Assembly: GCF_004364125.1 (NCBI RefSeq)
Contig: NZ_SNZV01000001.1
Span: 248,001-312,000 of the forward strand
Direction: 5' to 3'
DNA: 64,000 nucleotides
From: Sphingobacterium paludis
GTDB taxonomy: Bacteria; Bacteroidota; Bacteroidia; Sphingobacteriales; Sphingobacteriaceae
Below, piece after piece: positions 36,001 to 44,424 of this stretch (position 1 is its first letter; each line of letters opens with the position of its first letter). A model generated the notes under the pieces. That model searched no databases, was not told the DNA's origin, and worked only from the letters and a program-made list of their open reading frames with translations. Position numbers and translations under genes: made by a program.

Positions 36001-36699
36001 TTAATGGTGTCCCTGAACATGTTGCTCTACGCGATTCATTTTGTCTAAAACATCGCTAATAGGAAAATCTCCTCTAAAGCCATACGTTTTAAACCGTAAA
36101 TATTCTCCCCACACGAGTTTTCGCCCATGCGCTGTCATATACCAATTGTCTATGGCGATCGATATACTTGAAATTTCTGAAGGGATTTTTATGTGACAAT
36201 TGCCCACTTTCGATAGTTTGAAATACTTTTGCAGGGTTAAGTAAGAACGCATCGACGCATAGCAATGGGATAAAAAGCAGATATGTCTAACTGTAGAAAA
36301 GTCAAAATGTACTCTAGAAAACGCCACATTTTCGAGGGTGTTTTTCGATTTATTTTCAATAATGAAATCCGTAGTCGGAAAATTAATTTTTTCAATGTGG
36401 GAAAAAATTAATTCAGACTCCGCTAAAGGTTCGAAGCTTGAAGCCTCGTAGTTAGCTATGCCCCCTGAAATAATTACAGTCGGGATGGTACATTCATTTA
36501 AAAAATAGGTGATTTGGTTTGCTATAGCAGCATGAAGAATATTGGATCCAAAGACAAATAGCAGGTCGCAATCAGTCATAGGTGATTGGTAGAAGCAAAG
36601 ATCCGTTAAGGCTTCGATTAAGCCATCCGTCAGATTGGGGGTGTCTGGCAGTTTTGCAATTTCCCGCACTTTATTTTCCTTATTACGGTTTCGATGCAT
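36001..36699 (-). CDS. DUF218/YdcF-like protein
   Basis: A 232-residue cytosolic protein with the DUF218 fold seen in YdcF, SanA and ElyC: DLLFVFGSNI, TVIISGGIANYEASSFEPLAESELI, FIIENKSKNTLENVAFS and HICFLSHCYASMRSYLTLQKYF mirror the family motifs (GGG, ES-x-NT-x-EN, and the later S-x-x-H/R-x-R region). No transmembrane segment is present, unlike SanA/ElyC. The biochemical role of the family is not settled; nucleotide-like ligands have been reported for YdcF. Confidence 0.75.
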   Translation of the reverse strand: MHRNRNKENKVREIAKLPDTPNLTDGLIEALTDLCFYQSPMTDCDLLFVFGSNILHAAIANQITYFLNECTIPTVIISGGIANYEASSFEPLAESELIFSHIEKINFPTTDFIIENKSKNTLENVAFSRVHFDFSTVRHICFLSHCYASMRSYLTLQKYFKLSKVGNCHIKIPSEISSISIAIDNWYMTAHGRKLVWGEYLRFKTYGFRGDFPISDVLDKMNRVEQHVQGHH

Positions 36700-37048
36700 A
36701 CTGAATTTCTTCTATAGACAGGATGATGAACAACATCCGTCATCCGGGTAATTAAGTGGAGCGATATATTAAATTATAGGTAAACGTACAAAAAAAATTA
36801 CACAGAGCAATGCGTATAAAAATGGAGCAAAATGCACGATATAAAATGGTTTTGGATATGATAAAGTGAGCAGCATAAAAAGTTAGGAATAATAGGTATA
36901 TTTAAGTCGTAAACTTATTTTATATCCAGTATAACGCTCCATGTACAACAGGACCACATGTTTAATGCTACACATATATTTTCTCTTTTGGCGTTGAATA
37001 GGCTTCTAAACGTTGAGCGCTATACAGTATGTATTTAACTACCTATTT
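36700..37048. other. Intergenic region before the thiolase gene
   Basis: About 350 AT-rich bp between divergent genes. No supported gene or clear promoter. The thiolase frame opens at a TTG (37013), but the protein family begins at ATG 37049. Confidence 0.4.
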
Positions 37049-38230
37049 ATGGTCAAAAAGCGCGTGTTTATAGTAGCTGCCAAGCGTACGCCTATTGGCA
37101 GTTTTGGTGGTGGCCTGTCGAGCCTGTCCGCGGTGGAGCTTGGTGCAAAAGCGGTCGGTGCGGCTCTACAGCAATCGGCTATTGATCCGGCCGAAATAGA
37201 TGAAATCCTGATGGGCTGTGTGTTGCAGGCCGGCCTTCGTCAGGCACCTGCCCGGCAAGTGGCAAAGTTGGCCGGGCTTCCCGATAGCGTGTCGGCAACG
37301 ACGATCAATAAGGTTTGTGCAAGCGGCATGAAAGCGGTGTCATTAGCAGCTCAATCTATTCTATTGGGTGATGCTGACGTTGTTGTCGCCGGTGGCATGG
37401 AGAGTATGAGCAAGGTGCCGTACTACGCCTCGTCAGCGCGCTGGGGAGCAAAATATGGAAGTGGAACCTTACTGGATGGACTACAGGAAGATGGATTATC
37501 CGATGCCTATAATGGTGAGGCAATGGGTGTCATTGGCGAGCTTTGCGCCGATCGTTATCAAATAAGCCGCGAGGAACAAGATCAATATGCTATTTCTTCC
37601 TATCAGCGCAGCCAACAGGCCTGGGAAACCAATAAGTTTGAAGCGGAGGTGATGCCGGTTACCTTGAAAACCCGGCGGGGAGAGCAGGTGATCGCTACGG
37701 ATGAGGCGTTTAAGCTTGTTGATTTTGATAAGTTGCCGCAGCTTCGTCCTGTATTCAAGGATGCCGGTACGATTACGGCTGCTAATGCGTCGACGATCAG
37801 CGATGGTGCGGCAGCAGTGGTCTTGGTGAGCGAGGAGAAACTACACGCTTTAGCGCTCACGCCATTAGCAGAGGTGGTCGCCTATGCCGATGCCGAACAG
37901 GATCCGGACTGGTTCACGACCAGTCCTAGCGTTGCTACAGAAAAGGTGCTGAAGAAGGCAGGGTTGTCACTGGCCGACATCGACTTTTTCGAATTCAATG
38001 AAGCATTTGCTGTCGTGGCACTGGTCAATGCGCAGCTACTAGGTATTCCGTTGGAGAAAGTTAACCGCTATGGTGGTGCGGTTGCGCTGGGACATCCGCT
38101 GGGCTGCTCGGGCGCACGTATTCTGGTCACGCTCAGCAGCATCCTAAAACAAGAAGAAGGTACCTACGGGCTGGCTGCGATCTGCAATGGCGGAGGAGGA
38201 GCATCTGCGATCGTTTTGAAACGCGTGTAA
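37049..38230 (+). CDS. Acetyl-CoA C-acetyltransferase (thiolase)
   Basis: A 393-residue thiolase, matching the usual 390-395. It makes or cleaves acetoacetyl-CoA, or 3-ketoacyl-CoAs. The acylated nucleophile is C90 in INKVCASGMKA; the C-terminal NRYGGAVALGHPLGCSGARI holds the catalytic His, and the CNGGGGASAIV motif holds the second Cys. AAKRTPIGSFGG marks the N-terminus and justifies ATG 37049 over the TTG 12 codons upstream. It could complete the beta-oxidation genes to its left, though it lies on the other strand and apart from them. Confidence 0.94.
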   Translation: MVKKRVFIVAAKRTPIGSFGGGLSSLSAVELGAKAVGAALQQSAIDPAEIDEILMGCVLQAGLRQAPARQVAKLAGLPDSVSATTINKVCASGMKAVSLAAQSILLGDADVVVAGGMESMSKVPYYASSARWGAKYGSGTLLDGLQEDGLSDAYNGEAMGVIGELCADRYQISREEQDQYAISSYQRSQQAWETNKFEAEVMPVTLKTRRGEQVIATDEAFKLVDFDKLPQLRPVFKDAGTITAANASTISDGAAAVVLVSEEKLHALALTPLAEVVAYADAEQDPDWFTTSPSVATEKVLKKAGLSLADIDFFEFNEAFAVVALVNAQLLGIPLEKVNRYGGAVALGHPLGCSGARILVTLSSILKQEEGTYGLAAICNGGGGASAIVLKRV

Positions 38231-38259
38231 GCCAGGATCGTTAATACATACCATACAAA

Positions 38260-38297
38260 CAAATGGACTACGCAGGCAAGCCCGCATAGTCCATTTG
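38260..38297. terminator. Bidirectional terminator between thiolase and M3 peptidase genes
   Basis: CAAATGGACTA and TAGTCCATTTG form a perfect 11-bp stem, extended inward by GC pairs, between the two convergent stop codons. Confidence 0.7.
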
Positions 38298-38314
38298 CTC
38301 AAGATTAATGTATG

Positions 38315-40351
38315 CTAGGTCAAGAGACCTGCGCGTTTCAGCAAAGCATCCACTTGCGGTTCCTTTCCGCGAAAGCGTTTGTATAGCGTCATCGGATGTT
38401 CGCTACCGCCTTGCGACAAGATGTTATCCTTAAATTTTGTAGCCACTTCTTTATCAAATATACCTTTGTCTTGGAAATAGGCGAAAGCATCCGCATCCAG
38501 CACCTCGGCCCATTTGTAACTGTAATAGCCGGAGGAGTAGCCGCCGTTGAAGATATGCGAGAAAGATGGGCTCATTGCGTTGTCTGCTACGTCCGGGTAA
38601 AACTGTGTGGAGGCGAAGCAGCTGTTTTCAAACGCTTTTACGTCCTGTATGTTTGTCGGATCCTGTCCATGCCAGCCCATATCAAGCAATCCGAAACTCA
38701 ATTGCCTGAGCGTAGCCATGCCCTCTAAAAACGAAGCGGACGCTTTAATTTTATCTACTAGATCCATCGGAATGGCTTCATTCGTTTCGTAATGTCGTGC
38801 GAAGAGCGCCAAGGCGTCCTTTTCATAACACCAGTTTTCCATAATCTGGCTAGGAAGCTCAACGAAGTCCCAGAATACGGAAGTCCCAGAAAGATTAGGG
38901 TACGTTGTGTCCGCCAGCATGCCATGTAGCGCGTGGCCGAACTCATGAAACAGGGTAGTGACCTCGTTGAAGGTTAGCAAGGAAGGCTTGCTGGCTGTTG
39001 GCCGCGTAAAGTTGCAAACGATGGATACATGCGGTCGTTCATCGTTGCCCTCGATTCGGTATTGCGGTTTGAACGAAGTCATCCAAGCGCCGTTTCTTTT
39101 GCCCTTTCTGGGAAAGAAGTCTGCGTAGAATACCGCTATAAACTTTCCTTGATCGTCGGTCACTTCAAACGTCTGCACCTCTTCATGGTACTTGTCTATG
39201 GTATCTACTTCGTTAAAATGTAGCCCAAATAACTTGAATGCCACCGTAAATGCACCGTTTAATACTTTTTCCAGTTTAAAGTAAGGCTTTAACAACTCAT
39301 CATCCAGCGCAAACTTCTCTTGTTTGAGCTTCTCGCTATAATACGCACCATCCCATTTTTCCAATTGCTCTAGACCATCGCGCTTTTTCGCAAAAGCGCT
39401 CAGCTCGCCAAACTCGCCACGTGCCGCAGGCTTTGCCTTTACTAGTAAATCCTCCAAAAATACCTGTACACGCTCCGGATTTTGTGCCATGCGCTCTTCG
39501 AGAACGAAGTGAGCGTGTGTGGAATAGCCTAAAAGCTGCGCACGTTCAAAACGTAATTTAACAATAGACAAAAGGTGTTCACTATTATCATGCTCGTTTT
39601 TTTGGAATGCTTTTCTTCCGGCGGCAAGGCTGATCTCTTTCCGTAGTTCGCGGTTGTTGGCATAGGTGACGAAAGGGATATAGCTGGGGTAGTCCAGCGT
39701 AAAGATCCAGCCTGCTTTACCCAAAGACTCCGCAAGACCTTTGGCTGCTTCTATGGTTCCTTCGGGCAGTCCCGAAAGATCTTTCTCATCAGTCAGGTGC
39801 AACTGATAAGCATTAGTTTCCGCCAATATATTTTCACCAAATTTTAGTTTTAGTACGGCGAGTTCCGCATCGATCTTGCGAAGCCGATCTTTTTTATCAG
39901 CTTCTAATAATGCGCCATTTCGAACAAAACCTTTATAGGATTTGTTCAGTAGCGTTTGCTGCTCTGGCGTTAGGGTTAGCGTATCCTTTTCGGCGTAAAC
40001 TGCTTTAACGCGTTCAAACAAAGCCAAATTGAGGTTGATGTCATTGGCCAGAGCCGATAGTTTCGGAGCTACCTCTTGTGCGATCTTATCCAGTTCATCA
40101 TTGGTTTCTGCCGAATGCAGATTAAAAAAAATAGAGGAGAGGCGATCCAGTTGCATCCCCGAATAGGCTAGGGCCTCTATTGTATTGGAGAAGGTAGGTT
40201 TCTCTCTGTTTGCCGTAATAGCTTCAATTTCTGTTTTCGTTTTTTCTATGTGCTGTTCAAAAGCAGGAAGGTAATCTTCTGTTTTTATTTTTGAAAACGG
40301 CGCAGTATCGTGCACCGTTGTAAATTTTTGATCGAATATACGCATAGGCAT
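38315..40351 (-). CDS. M3-family zinc oligopeptidase (Dcp/oligopeptidase A-like)
   Basis: A 678-residue metallopeptidase with the thimet-type layout: long helical N-terminal half, then the zinc motif HEFGH in TLFHEFGHALHGML near residue 467 and the downstream Glu in the PSQIMENW segment, and FNGGYSSGYYSYKWAEVLDADAF near the end. No signal peptide, so it should act in the cytoplasm on short peptides. Two ATG codons lie at the start (40351 and 40345); a GGAGA tract about 15 bp upstream of the first supports it. Dcp and PrlC subfamilies are hard to separate by eye. Confidence 0.92.
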   Translation of the reverse strand: MPMRIFDQKFTTVHDTAPFSKIKTEDYLPAFEQHIEKTKTEIEAITANREKPTFSNTIEALAYSGMQLDRLSSIFFNLHSAETNDELDKIAQEVAPKLSALANDINLNLALFERVKAVYAEKDTLTLTPEQQTLLNKSYKGFVRNGALLEADKKDRLRKIDAELAVLKLKFGENILAETNAYQLHLTDEKDLSGLPEGTIEAAKGLAESLGKAGWIFTLDYPSYIPFVTYANNRELRKEISLAAGRKAFQKNEHDNSEHLLSIVKLRFERAQLLGYSTHAHFVLEERMAQNPERVQVFLEDLLVKAKPAARGEFGELSAFAKKRDGLEQLEKWDGAYYSEKLKQEKFALDDELLKPYFKLEKVLNGAFTVAFKLFGLHFNEVDTIDKYHEEVQTFEVTDDQGKFIAVFYADFFPRKGKRNGAWMTSFKPQYRIEGNDERPHVSIVCNFTRPTASKPSLLTFNEVTTLFHEFGHALHGMLADTTYPNLSGTSVFWDFVELPSQIMENWCYEKDALALFARHYETNEAIPMDLVDKIKASASFLEGMATLRQLSFGLLDMGWHGQDPTNIQDVKAFENSCFASTQFYPDVADNAMSPSFSHIFNGGYSSGYYSYKWAEVLDADAFAYFQDKGIFDKEVATKFKDNILSQGGSEHPMTLYKRFRGKEPQVDALLKRAGLLT

Positions 40352-40393
40352 AAAAATACGGATTTTTCTCCATAGCCCATGAGACGGATGATG

Positions 40394-41314
40394 TTAAAAC
40401 TGCTCGTCTACCAACTCCTTGTTTACCATTGCGCCCGTTAAATTTCCGCTATAAATGGCATTCGCTACAGATCGCATCATGGCAGAATTGTCACCGCAGG
40501 CATACACGCCCGGCACATTTGTTTTTTGGAAGTTGTCTATTTTTATATAACCGAGGTCATTTTCATCGCAGCCAAGTTGCTGATGCAAATCACTGCTTTG
40601 CGAGAAAGGGACGGCGGCATATAGTGCCTTGACGGCTAGCTGATCACCGTTTTTAAATGTTAACGTTTCAATTTTGCCATTCTGGTGGCTGATCGAAGTA
40701 AGTTCTTGTTCAACAAGGGATACGTTGTTTTTCTTAAGCTTAGCAAGTTGCGCTGCATCAAAGTCTGCCTTTTCCCCCGTGATGATGGTCAGCTGTGGCG
40801 TTAAGTTTCTTACCAGTGATGCCAAGTGCATAGCGCGCTCACCTTGGGCTAAGATAGCGGTCGGCTCATCCCGAAATTCGTAGCCATGGCAATAGGGGCA
40901 GTGGATAGCGGTGATACCCCAACACGCGCTAAAGCCTTCGATGTCAGGAAGCTTGTCGTGTATACCTGTAGCAAGAATAATTTTTTTGGCTTGTATACTT
41001 TTCCCGGATTTTGTCTTCACGGTAAACAACGCATCGACAGATCGCTTAGCAGCGATCGCTCGGTCAGTTAGCCAAGAGATACTCGGGTAGGCGAGGACCT
41101 GTTTTTTACCCAAAGCTGAGATCTCGCTCGGAGTCTGGCCATCCTGCGTTAAAAAATTGTGCGAGTGTGGCGTTTGTCTATTGCAGGGAGCGCCATCGTC
41201 AATAATAATTACGCTGCGCAGTGATCGGCCTAGAGCCATCGCTGCCGATAAGCCGGCGTAACTGCCCCCGATAATAATGACATCTACTATATCTTTGTGT
41301 TCCATATGTGGCAT
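40394..41314 (-). CDS. FAD-dependent disulfide oxidoreductase, thioredoxin-reductase-like with CPYC
   Basis: A 306-residue flavoenzyme of the low-Mr thioredoxin-reductase fold. The FAD motif GGSYAG is at 16-21, an NAD(P)-domain follows, and the C-terminal FAD motif GVYACGD is present. The redox pair is C139-P-Y-C142 in IHCPYCHGYE rather than the CATC of thioredoxin reductase. This CxxCHGYE signature and the APCNRQTPHSHNFL segment are those of the GliT/HlmI dithiol-oxidase-like branch. No thioredoxin or dithiolopyrrolone cluster is nearby. Substrate unknown; a small dithiol or thiol buffer is plausible. A second start (41305) is possible. Confidence 0.85.
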   Translation of the reverse strand: MPHMEHKDIVDVIIIGGSYAGLSAAMALGRSLRSVIIIDDGAPCNRQTPHSHNFLTQDGQTPSEISALGKKQVLAYPSISWLTDRAIAAKRSVDALFTVKTKSGKSIQAKKIILATGIHDKLPDIEGFSACWGITAIHCPYCHGYEFRDEPTAILAQGERAMHLASLVRNLTPQLTIITGEKADFDAAQLAKLKKNNVSLVEQELTSISHQNGKIETLTFKNGDQLAVKALYAAVPFSQSSDLHQQLGCDENDLGYIKIDNFQKTNVPGVYACGDNSAMMRSVANAIYSGNLTGAMVNKELVDEQF

Positions 41315-41356
41315 AAGCTAAGGTGTTTTGTCAAAAATAAAAAGCAACTTCTTTAT

Positions 41357-41373
41357 ATGCAACAATATTGCAT
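41357..41373 (-). promoter_or_regulatory. Inverted repeat upstream of the CPYC oxidoreductase
   Basis: ATGCAA-CAATA-TTGCAT is a 6+5+6 inverted repeat 43 bp before the oxidoreductase ATG, suitable as a MarR- or TetR-type operator. The regulator is unknown. Confidence 0.4.
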
Positions 41374-41449
41374 TTAATAGTTGTTCTTATGGCATTTTGA
41401 TGACCTACGACATCCAATAAAAAAAAATTAAAAAAAAATTGAATTTCGA

Positions 41450-41474
41450 AATCCAACCCTAAAATTTCCTCGTA
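41450..41474 (+). promoter_or_regulatory. Putative ECF-sigma promoter of the ferritin-like pair
   Basis: AATCC (41450-41454), exactly 16 bp, then CGTA (41471-41474), 42 bp before the ATG. The same AATCY-N16-CGTA spacing occurs before msrB and the fasciclin gene, next to an ECF sigma factor gene. Confidence 0.55.
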
Positions 41475-41516
41475 AGTGGAGTAAAAGAATCTTATAAACA
41501 TAAAATAAAAAAGGTT

Positions 41517-42236
41517 ATGAAAGAAACGACCTCTACTAATGAAAACTTGGCGACTGTAGATCAGGAGTTGTCAAGTAAGCAACTTCAGAGAAGGAATTTT
41601 TTGAAGCTTGCAGGCGCAGGTGCCGCAGGTGTTGCCTTTTTGGGCATGGTTGGTTGTAAAAAAGATAACGATGGACCCGATCGAGGTGGGGATGGATTTT
41701 ATTTTGGAAGTGGTGATATCGCAATCTTGAATTACGCTTATGCTCTTGAGCAACTGGAAGCTTCATTTTATATTCAGGTGGCCAACAATCCATACTCTGG
41801 TATATCAGATTGGGAAAGAACGTTATTGACTGATATTCGCGATCATGAGATAGCACATCGTGAATTTTTCAAAGCGGCCCTAGGTACGAAAGCGATTTCA
41901 AATTTGGAATTCAATTTCGGCGCTGTTAATTTCTCTAGCCGAGACAGTGTATTGGGTACAGCAAAAGTTTTCGAAGATTTAGGGGTCTCTGCTTATAATG
42001 GTGCAGGCTGGTTAATCAAAGATGAAGCTTATTTAGGGCTAGCTGGCAAAATCGTATCGGTTGAAGCACGGCATGCTGCGTTGGTTCGCGATTTAATTTC
42101 AAATGGCAGCTTTGCGAATTCGGAAGTGATCGATAGCAACGGGTTGGATGTTTCTAACAGTCCTACTGTTGTGCTAGAGGCTGCTGCTCCGTTTATCACA
42201 TCGAGAGTAGACGTACGTGATTTACCAACTTATTAG
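41517..42236 (+). CDS. Tat-exported ferritin-like lipoprotein
   Basis: A 239-residue ferritin-like-domain protein (Ferritin_2 type, related to plant desiccation protein pcC13-62). The N-terminus has a twin-arginine motif RRNFLK at 25-30, a hydrophobic stretch, and a lipobox LGMVG-C47, so it should be Tat-exported and lipid-anchored. The four-helix bundle shows di-iron-type carboxylate/His motifs: YALEQLEASFY, DHEIAHREFF and VEARHAALVRDL. A role in binding iron or detoxifying peroxide at the envelope is likely but inferred. The second ferritin-like gene follows after 23 bp. Confidence 0.85.
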   Translation: MKETTSTNENLATVDQELSSKQLQRRNFLKLAGAGAAGVAFLGMVGCKKDNDGPDRGGDGFYFGSGDIAILNYAYALEQLEASFYIQVANNPYSGISDWERTLLTDIRDHEIAHREFFKAALGTKAISNLEFNFGAVNFSSRDSVLGTAKVFEDLGVSAYNGAGWLIKDEAYLGLAGKIVSVEARHAALVRDLISNGSFANSEVIDSNGLDVSNSPTVVLEAAAPFITSRVDVRDLPTY

Positions 42237-42259
42237 TTAATACTTAAATTTAGAAAGTC

Positions 42260-43087
42260 ATGAATTTATTCAATATATTCGATTCAATCACGCAAGTAGA
42301 TCCAGAATTTAACGAGCGTGTAAGTCCCCGTCGTGATGCCATTCGCAACATGATGTCATTTGGGAAAAAAGTTTCTATGGCCGCGGTGCCCTTTGTTTTA
42401 AGTGATTTGTTCAAGCGTGCGTATGGACAAACGCCTACTGATGTGAATGGCGTTTTAAACTACGCATTAACGCTGGAGTATCTGGAAGCCGAGTATTATA
42501 CGATCGGCGCAAGTACCGGAGGCTTAGTGCCAAGTGGTCCAGCTGCTGGTGCTATTGCTACGATTCGTGATCACGAAAATGCGCATGTTGCCTTCCTAAA
42601 AAGTGTATTAGGGGCAGCGGCCGTTGCTAAACCAAACTTTGACTTCACTGCAGGCGGTGCTTTTGCTGACGTCTTTTCTAATTACGACACCTTCCTTGCT
42701 CTGGCACAGGCTTTTGAAGATACGGGTGTGCGTGCATATAAAGGGCAAGCTGGCATTTTAAAAGGTAACCGCGTTGTATTGACAGCGGCCTTACAAATCC
42801 ACTCCGTGGAAGCTAGGCATGCCTCGCATATTCGCCAAATGCGTAGAGCACGCGGTGGAGCAGCGGCAAACCAAAAGCCATGGATTACAGGTGCCAACGA
42901 TTCTGGTATTGGAGCGGCGGTAGATCCGGTGTATGCTGGTGAAGACCTTAAAGTTCAGGCAGGTGTTGATATCACAACGTTGAATGGTGTTAGTGGAAGG
43001 CTATCAGAAGCGGCGGCTACGCAATCTTTTGATGAACCATTAACAGCACCAGCGGTATTAGATATAGCTAAATTGTTTATTCGATAA
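42260..43087 (+). CDS. Exported ferritin-like protein, paralogue of the preceding gene
   Basis: A 275-residue ferritin-like-domain protein. Its N-terminus has RR at 24-25 (SPRRDAIRNMMSFGKKVSMAAVPFVL), an unusual but plausible Tat signal ending before residue 55. Ligand motifs repeat those of its neighbour: LTLEYLEAEYYT, IRDHENAHVAFL and HSVEARHASHIRQM. A C-terminal tail of about 60 residues (from PWITG) extends beyond the bundle. The two proteins probably form a complex or hetero-oligomer; the pair ends in a terminator. Confidence 0.84.
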   Translation: MNLFNIFDSITQVDPEFNERVSPRRDAIRNMMSFGKKVSMAAVPFVLSDLFKRAYGQTPTDVNGVLNYALTLEYLEAEYYTIGASTGGLVPSGPAAGAIATIRDHENAHVAFLKSVLGAAAVAKPNFDFTAGGAFADVFSNYDTFLALAQAFEDTGVRAYKGQAGILKGNRVVLTAALQIHSVEARHASHIRQMRRARGGAAANQKPWITGANDSGIGAAVDPVYAGEDLKVQAGVDITTLNGVSGRLSEAAATQSFDEPLTAPAVLDIAKLFIR

Positions 43088-43115
43088 CGGTTGGATAGGT
43101 GAAAGGTGATGTGAT

Positions 43116-43146
43116 AAAGGTCTGTTCCTCGGAGCAGGCCTTTTTT
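43116..43146 (+). terminator. Rho-independent terminator of the ferritin-like pair
   Basis: AAGGTCTGTTCC pairs with GGAGCAGGCCTT (12 bp, two G-T pairs) and runs into a T-tract, about 30 bp after the stop. Confidence 0.85.
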
Positions 43147-43565
43147 CATGTCATCATATTTTGTTCTGATTGCTTCTCCGTAAACATTGCCAAAAGTGAA
43201 GGGTTTTCATAAAAATGCATAGCTACCCTCACCAATAAGGTAAGGAATATAAAACTTCCTATTTCAAACGCTAATAATACATGTATGCAAAATGTTATGC
43301 AAGACAATGCTGGTTAGGTATATGCTGTCAAGGCCTGAATTCCGATCTTTGAATTTAATAAGCTCCTTTGTATGCAAATGTGAAAGATCCTGCCCAAGTG
43401 AGGACCAAGGAATTTACCAACGGTCTACGATTTGATACCATGCAGCATGTGCTGCGATACATGAATGAACAAGTTACTATTGATAGCGTCTGCCTCCAGA
43501 TCTCGCTTCCATTGTCAGCGTCGATCAAGATGGTGAAAGAAAGAATAGCATATTATTGGTGAATG
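43147..43565. other. Intergenic region between ferritin-like and anti-sigma genes
   Basis: About 420 bp. A 64-codon plus-strand frame beginning with TTG (43368-43562) ends just before a terminator hairpin; a 40-codon ATG version starts at 43440. The product (for example NEQVTIDSVCLQISLPL) matches nothing I know and could be a gene remnant. Nothing else seen. Confidence 0.35.
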
Positions 43566-43593
43566 ACATCCCCCCTTAACGAAGGAGGGATGT
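43566..43593 (-). terminator. Terminator hairpin of the sigma/anti-sigma operon
   Basis: ACATCCCCCCTT and AAGGAGGGATGT pair at 11 of 12 positions around AACG, immediately after the anti-sigma stop codon on the minus strand. Confidence 0.75.
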
Positions 43594-43594
43594 A

Positions 43595-44422
43595 TTATAT
43601 ATTTCCGATTACGTATAGGTCTGAAAGAGTAGGCGCAGGTTTTCCACCCTCATCTTCCAGCGTAATGGCAAAAGCTTGCGCATTCGGGATATTATTCATC
43701 TTAAACATTTGCTCTGTCGAGGCCAGCGGAAGTACACCAGCATCTACTGGTTGTCCATCTACGATGGCCCAAAGTTGGTATTGTTTTCCCTGAGGTGCGG
43801 CCGGCAGTTTTTCTGCTGTGAGGTACACGTTGGCATTTTGCGTATCCCAAAGCACTACAGCCTTGAGGTCTGGACGTCCTTCAACACCCGCTAGTGAAAC
43901 AGCTTTCACAGACGGGCGTTGTAATAATTCCCATTGACTATTTGCCGCACTCAATAGCGTTTGTGTAGAGTCGCGTGCGGCTTCGGCCTGCGCCAGCATA
44001 TTGTCGCTTTCCTCGCGCTGCTGATACAACAATATATTTCCGCCCAAGCTCACCGCTAATAGGATGGTGGCTGCTATAGCCAGTGTATGGTTATCACGAT
44101 GTTGCGGTAATTTCACGACCTTATCCGTCTCCACTATATCAGCAGGAGCTGGGGTGTCGGCGGCGGTCGTTACTACGGATCCATGGACGTCGGCAGGCAA
44201 GCTACTTATCTGTGCCCAAATTTGGTCTTTCAGTTCCGGAGCCGGGCTAACTGCCTGTTCCGTTGCCAAATCTTCCAATAGGAGTTGTGCTTCAAGAATA
44301 GCTTCCTGAACTTCCGGATGTTTTTGACGAATACAATCCAAGACGCTTACTTCCTCTTCGGTAGCAAGTCCCAGGACGTAGGCTTCAATAATTCCTGATG
44401 ATATGTATTCCTTGATATCCAC
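43595..44422 (-). CDS. RskA-type anti-sigma factor
   Basis: A 275-residue membrane anti-sigma factor that should hold the adjacent ECF sigma factor inactive. The cytoplasmic N-terminus (1-75: SSGIIEAYVLGLATEEE, PELKDQIWAQI) is the sigma-binding part, without the HxxxCxxC zinc motif. One membrane helix lies near 112-133 and a periplasmic RskA domain (about 175-275) has GKQYQLWAIVDGQPVDAGVL and AFAITLEDEGG. It starts with GTG 2 bp after the sigma stop. Activation probably goes through regulated proteolysis from the periplasmic side, as known for RskA; not visible here. Confidence 0.92.
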   Translation of the reverse strand: MDIKEYISSGIIEAYVLGLATEEEVSVLDCIRQKHPEVQEAILEAQLLLEDLATEQAVSPAPELKDQIWAQISSLPADVHGSVVTTAADTPAPADIVETDKVVKLPQHRDNHTLAIAATILLAVSLGGNILLYQQREESDNMLAQAEAARDSTQTLLSAANSQWELLQRPSVKAVSLAGVEGRPDLKAVVLWDTQNANVYLTAEKLPAAPQGKQYQLWAIVDGQPVDAGVLPLASTEQMFKMNNIPNAQAFAITLEDEGGKPAPTLSDLYVIGNI

Positions 44423-44424
44423 AA

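Noticed and set aside
41404..41430. Minus-strand TGTCGTAGG before the CPYC oxidoreductase as a fourth ECF site
   Set aside because: CGTA is present, but the sequence 16 bp upstream reads TAATT, not AATCY, so the full element is missing.
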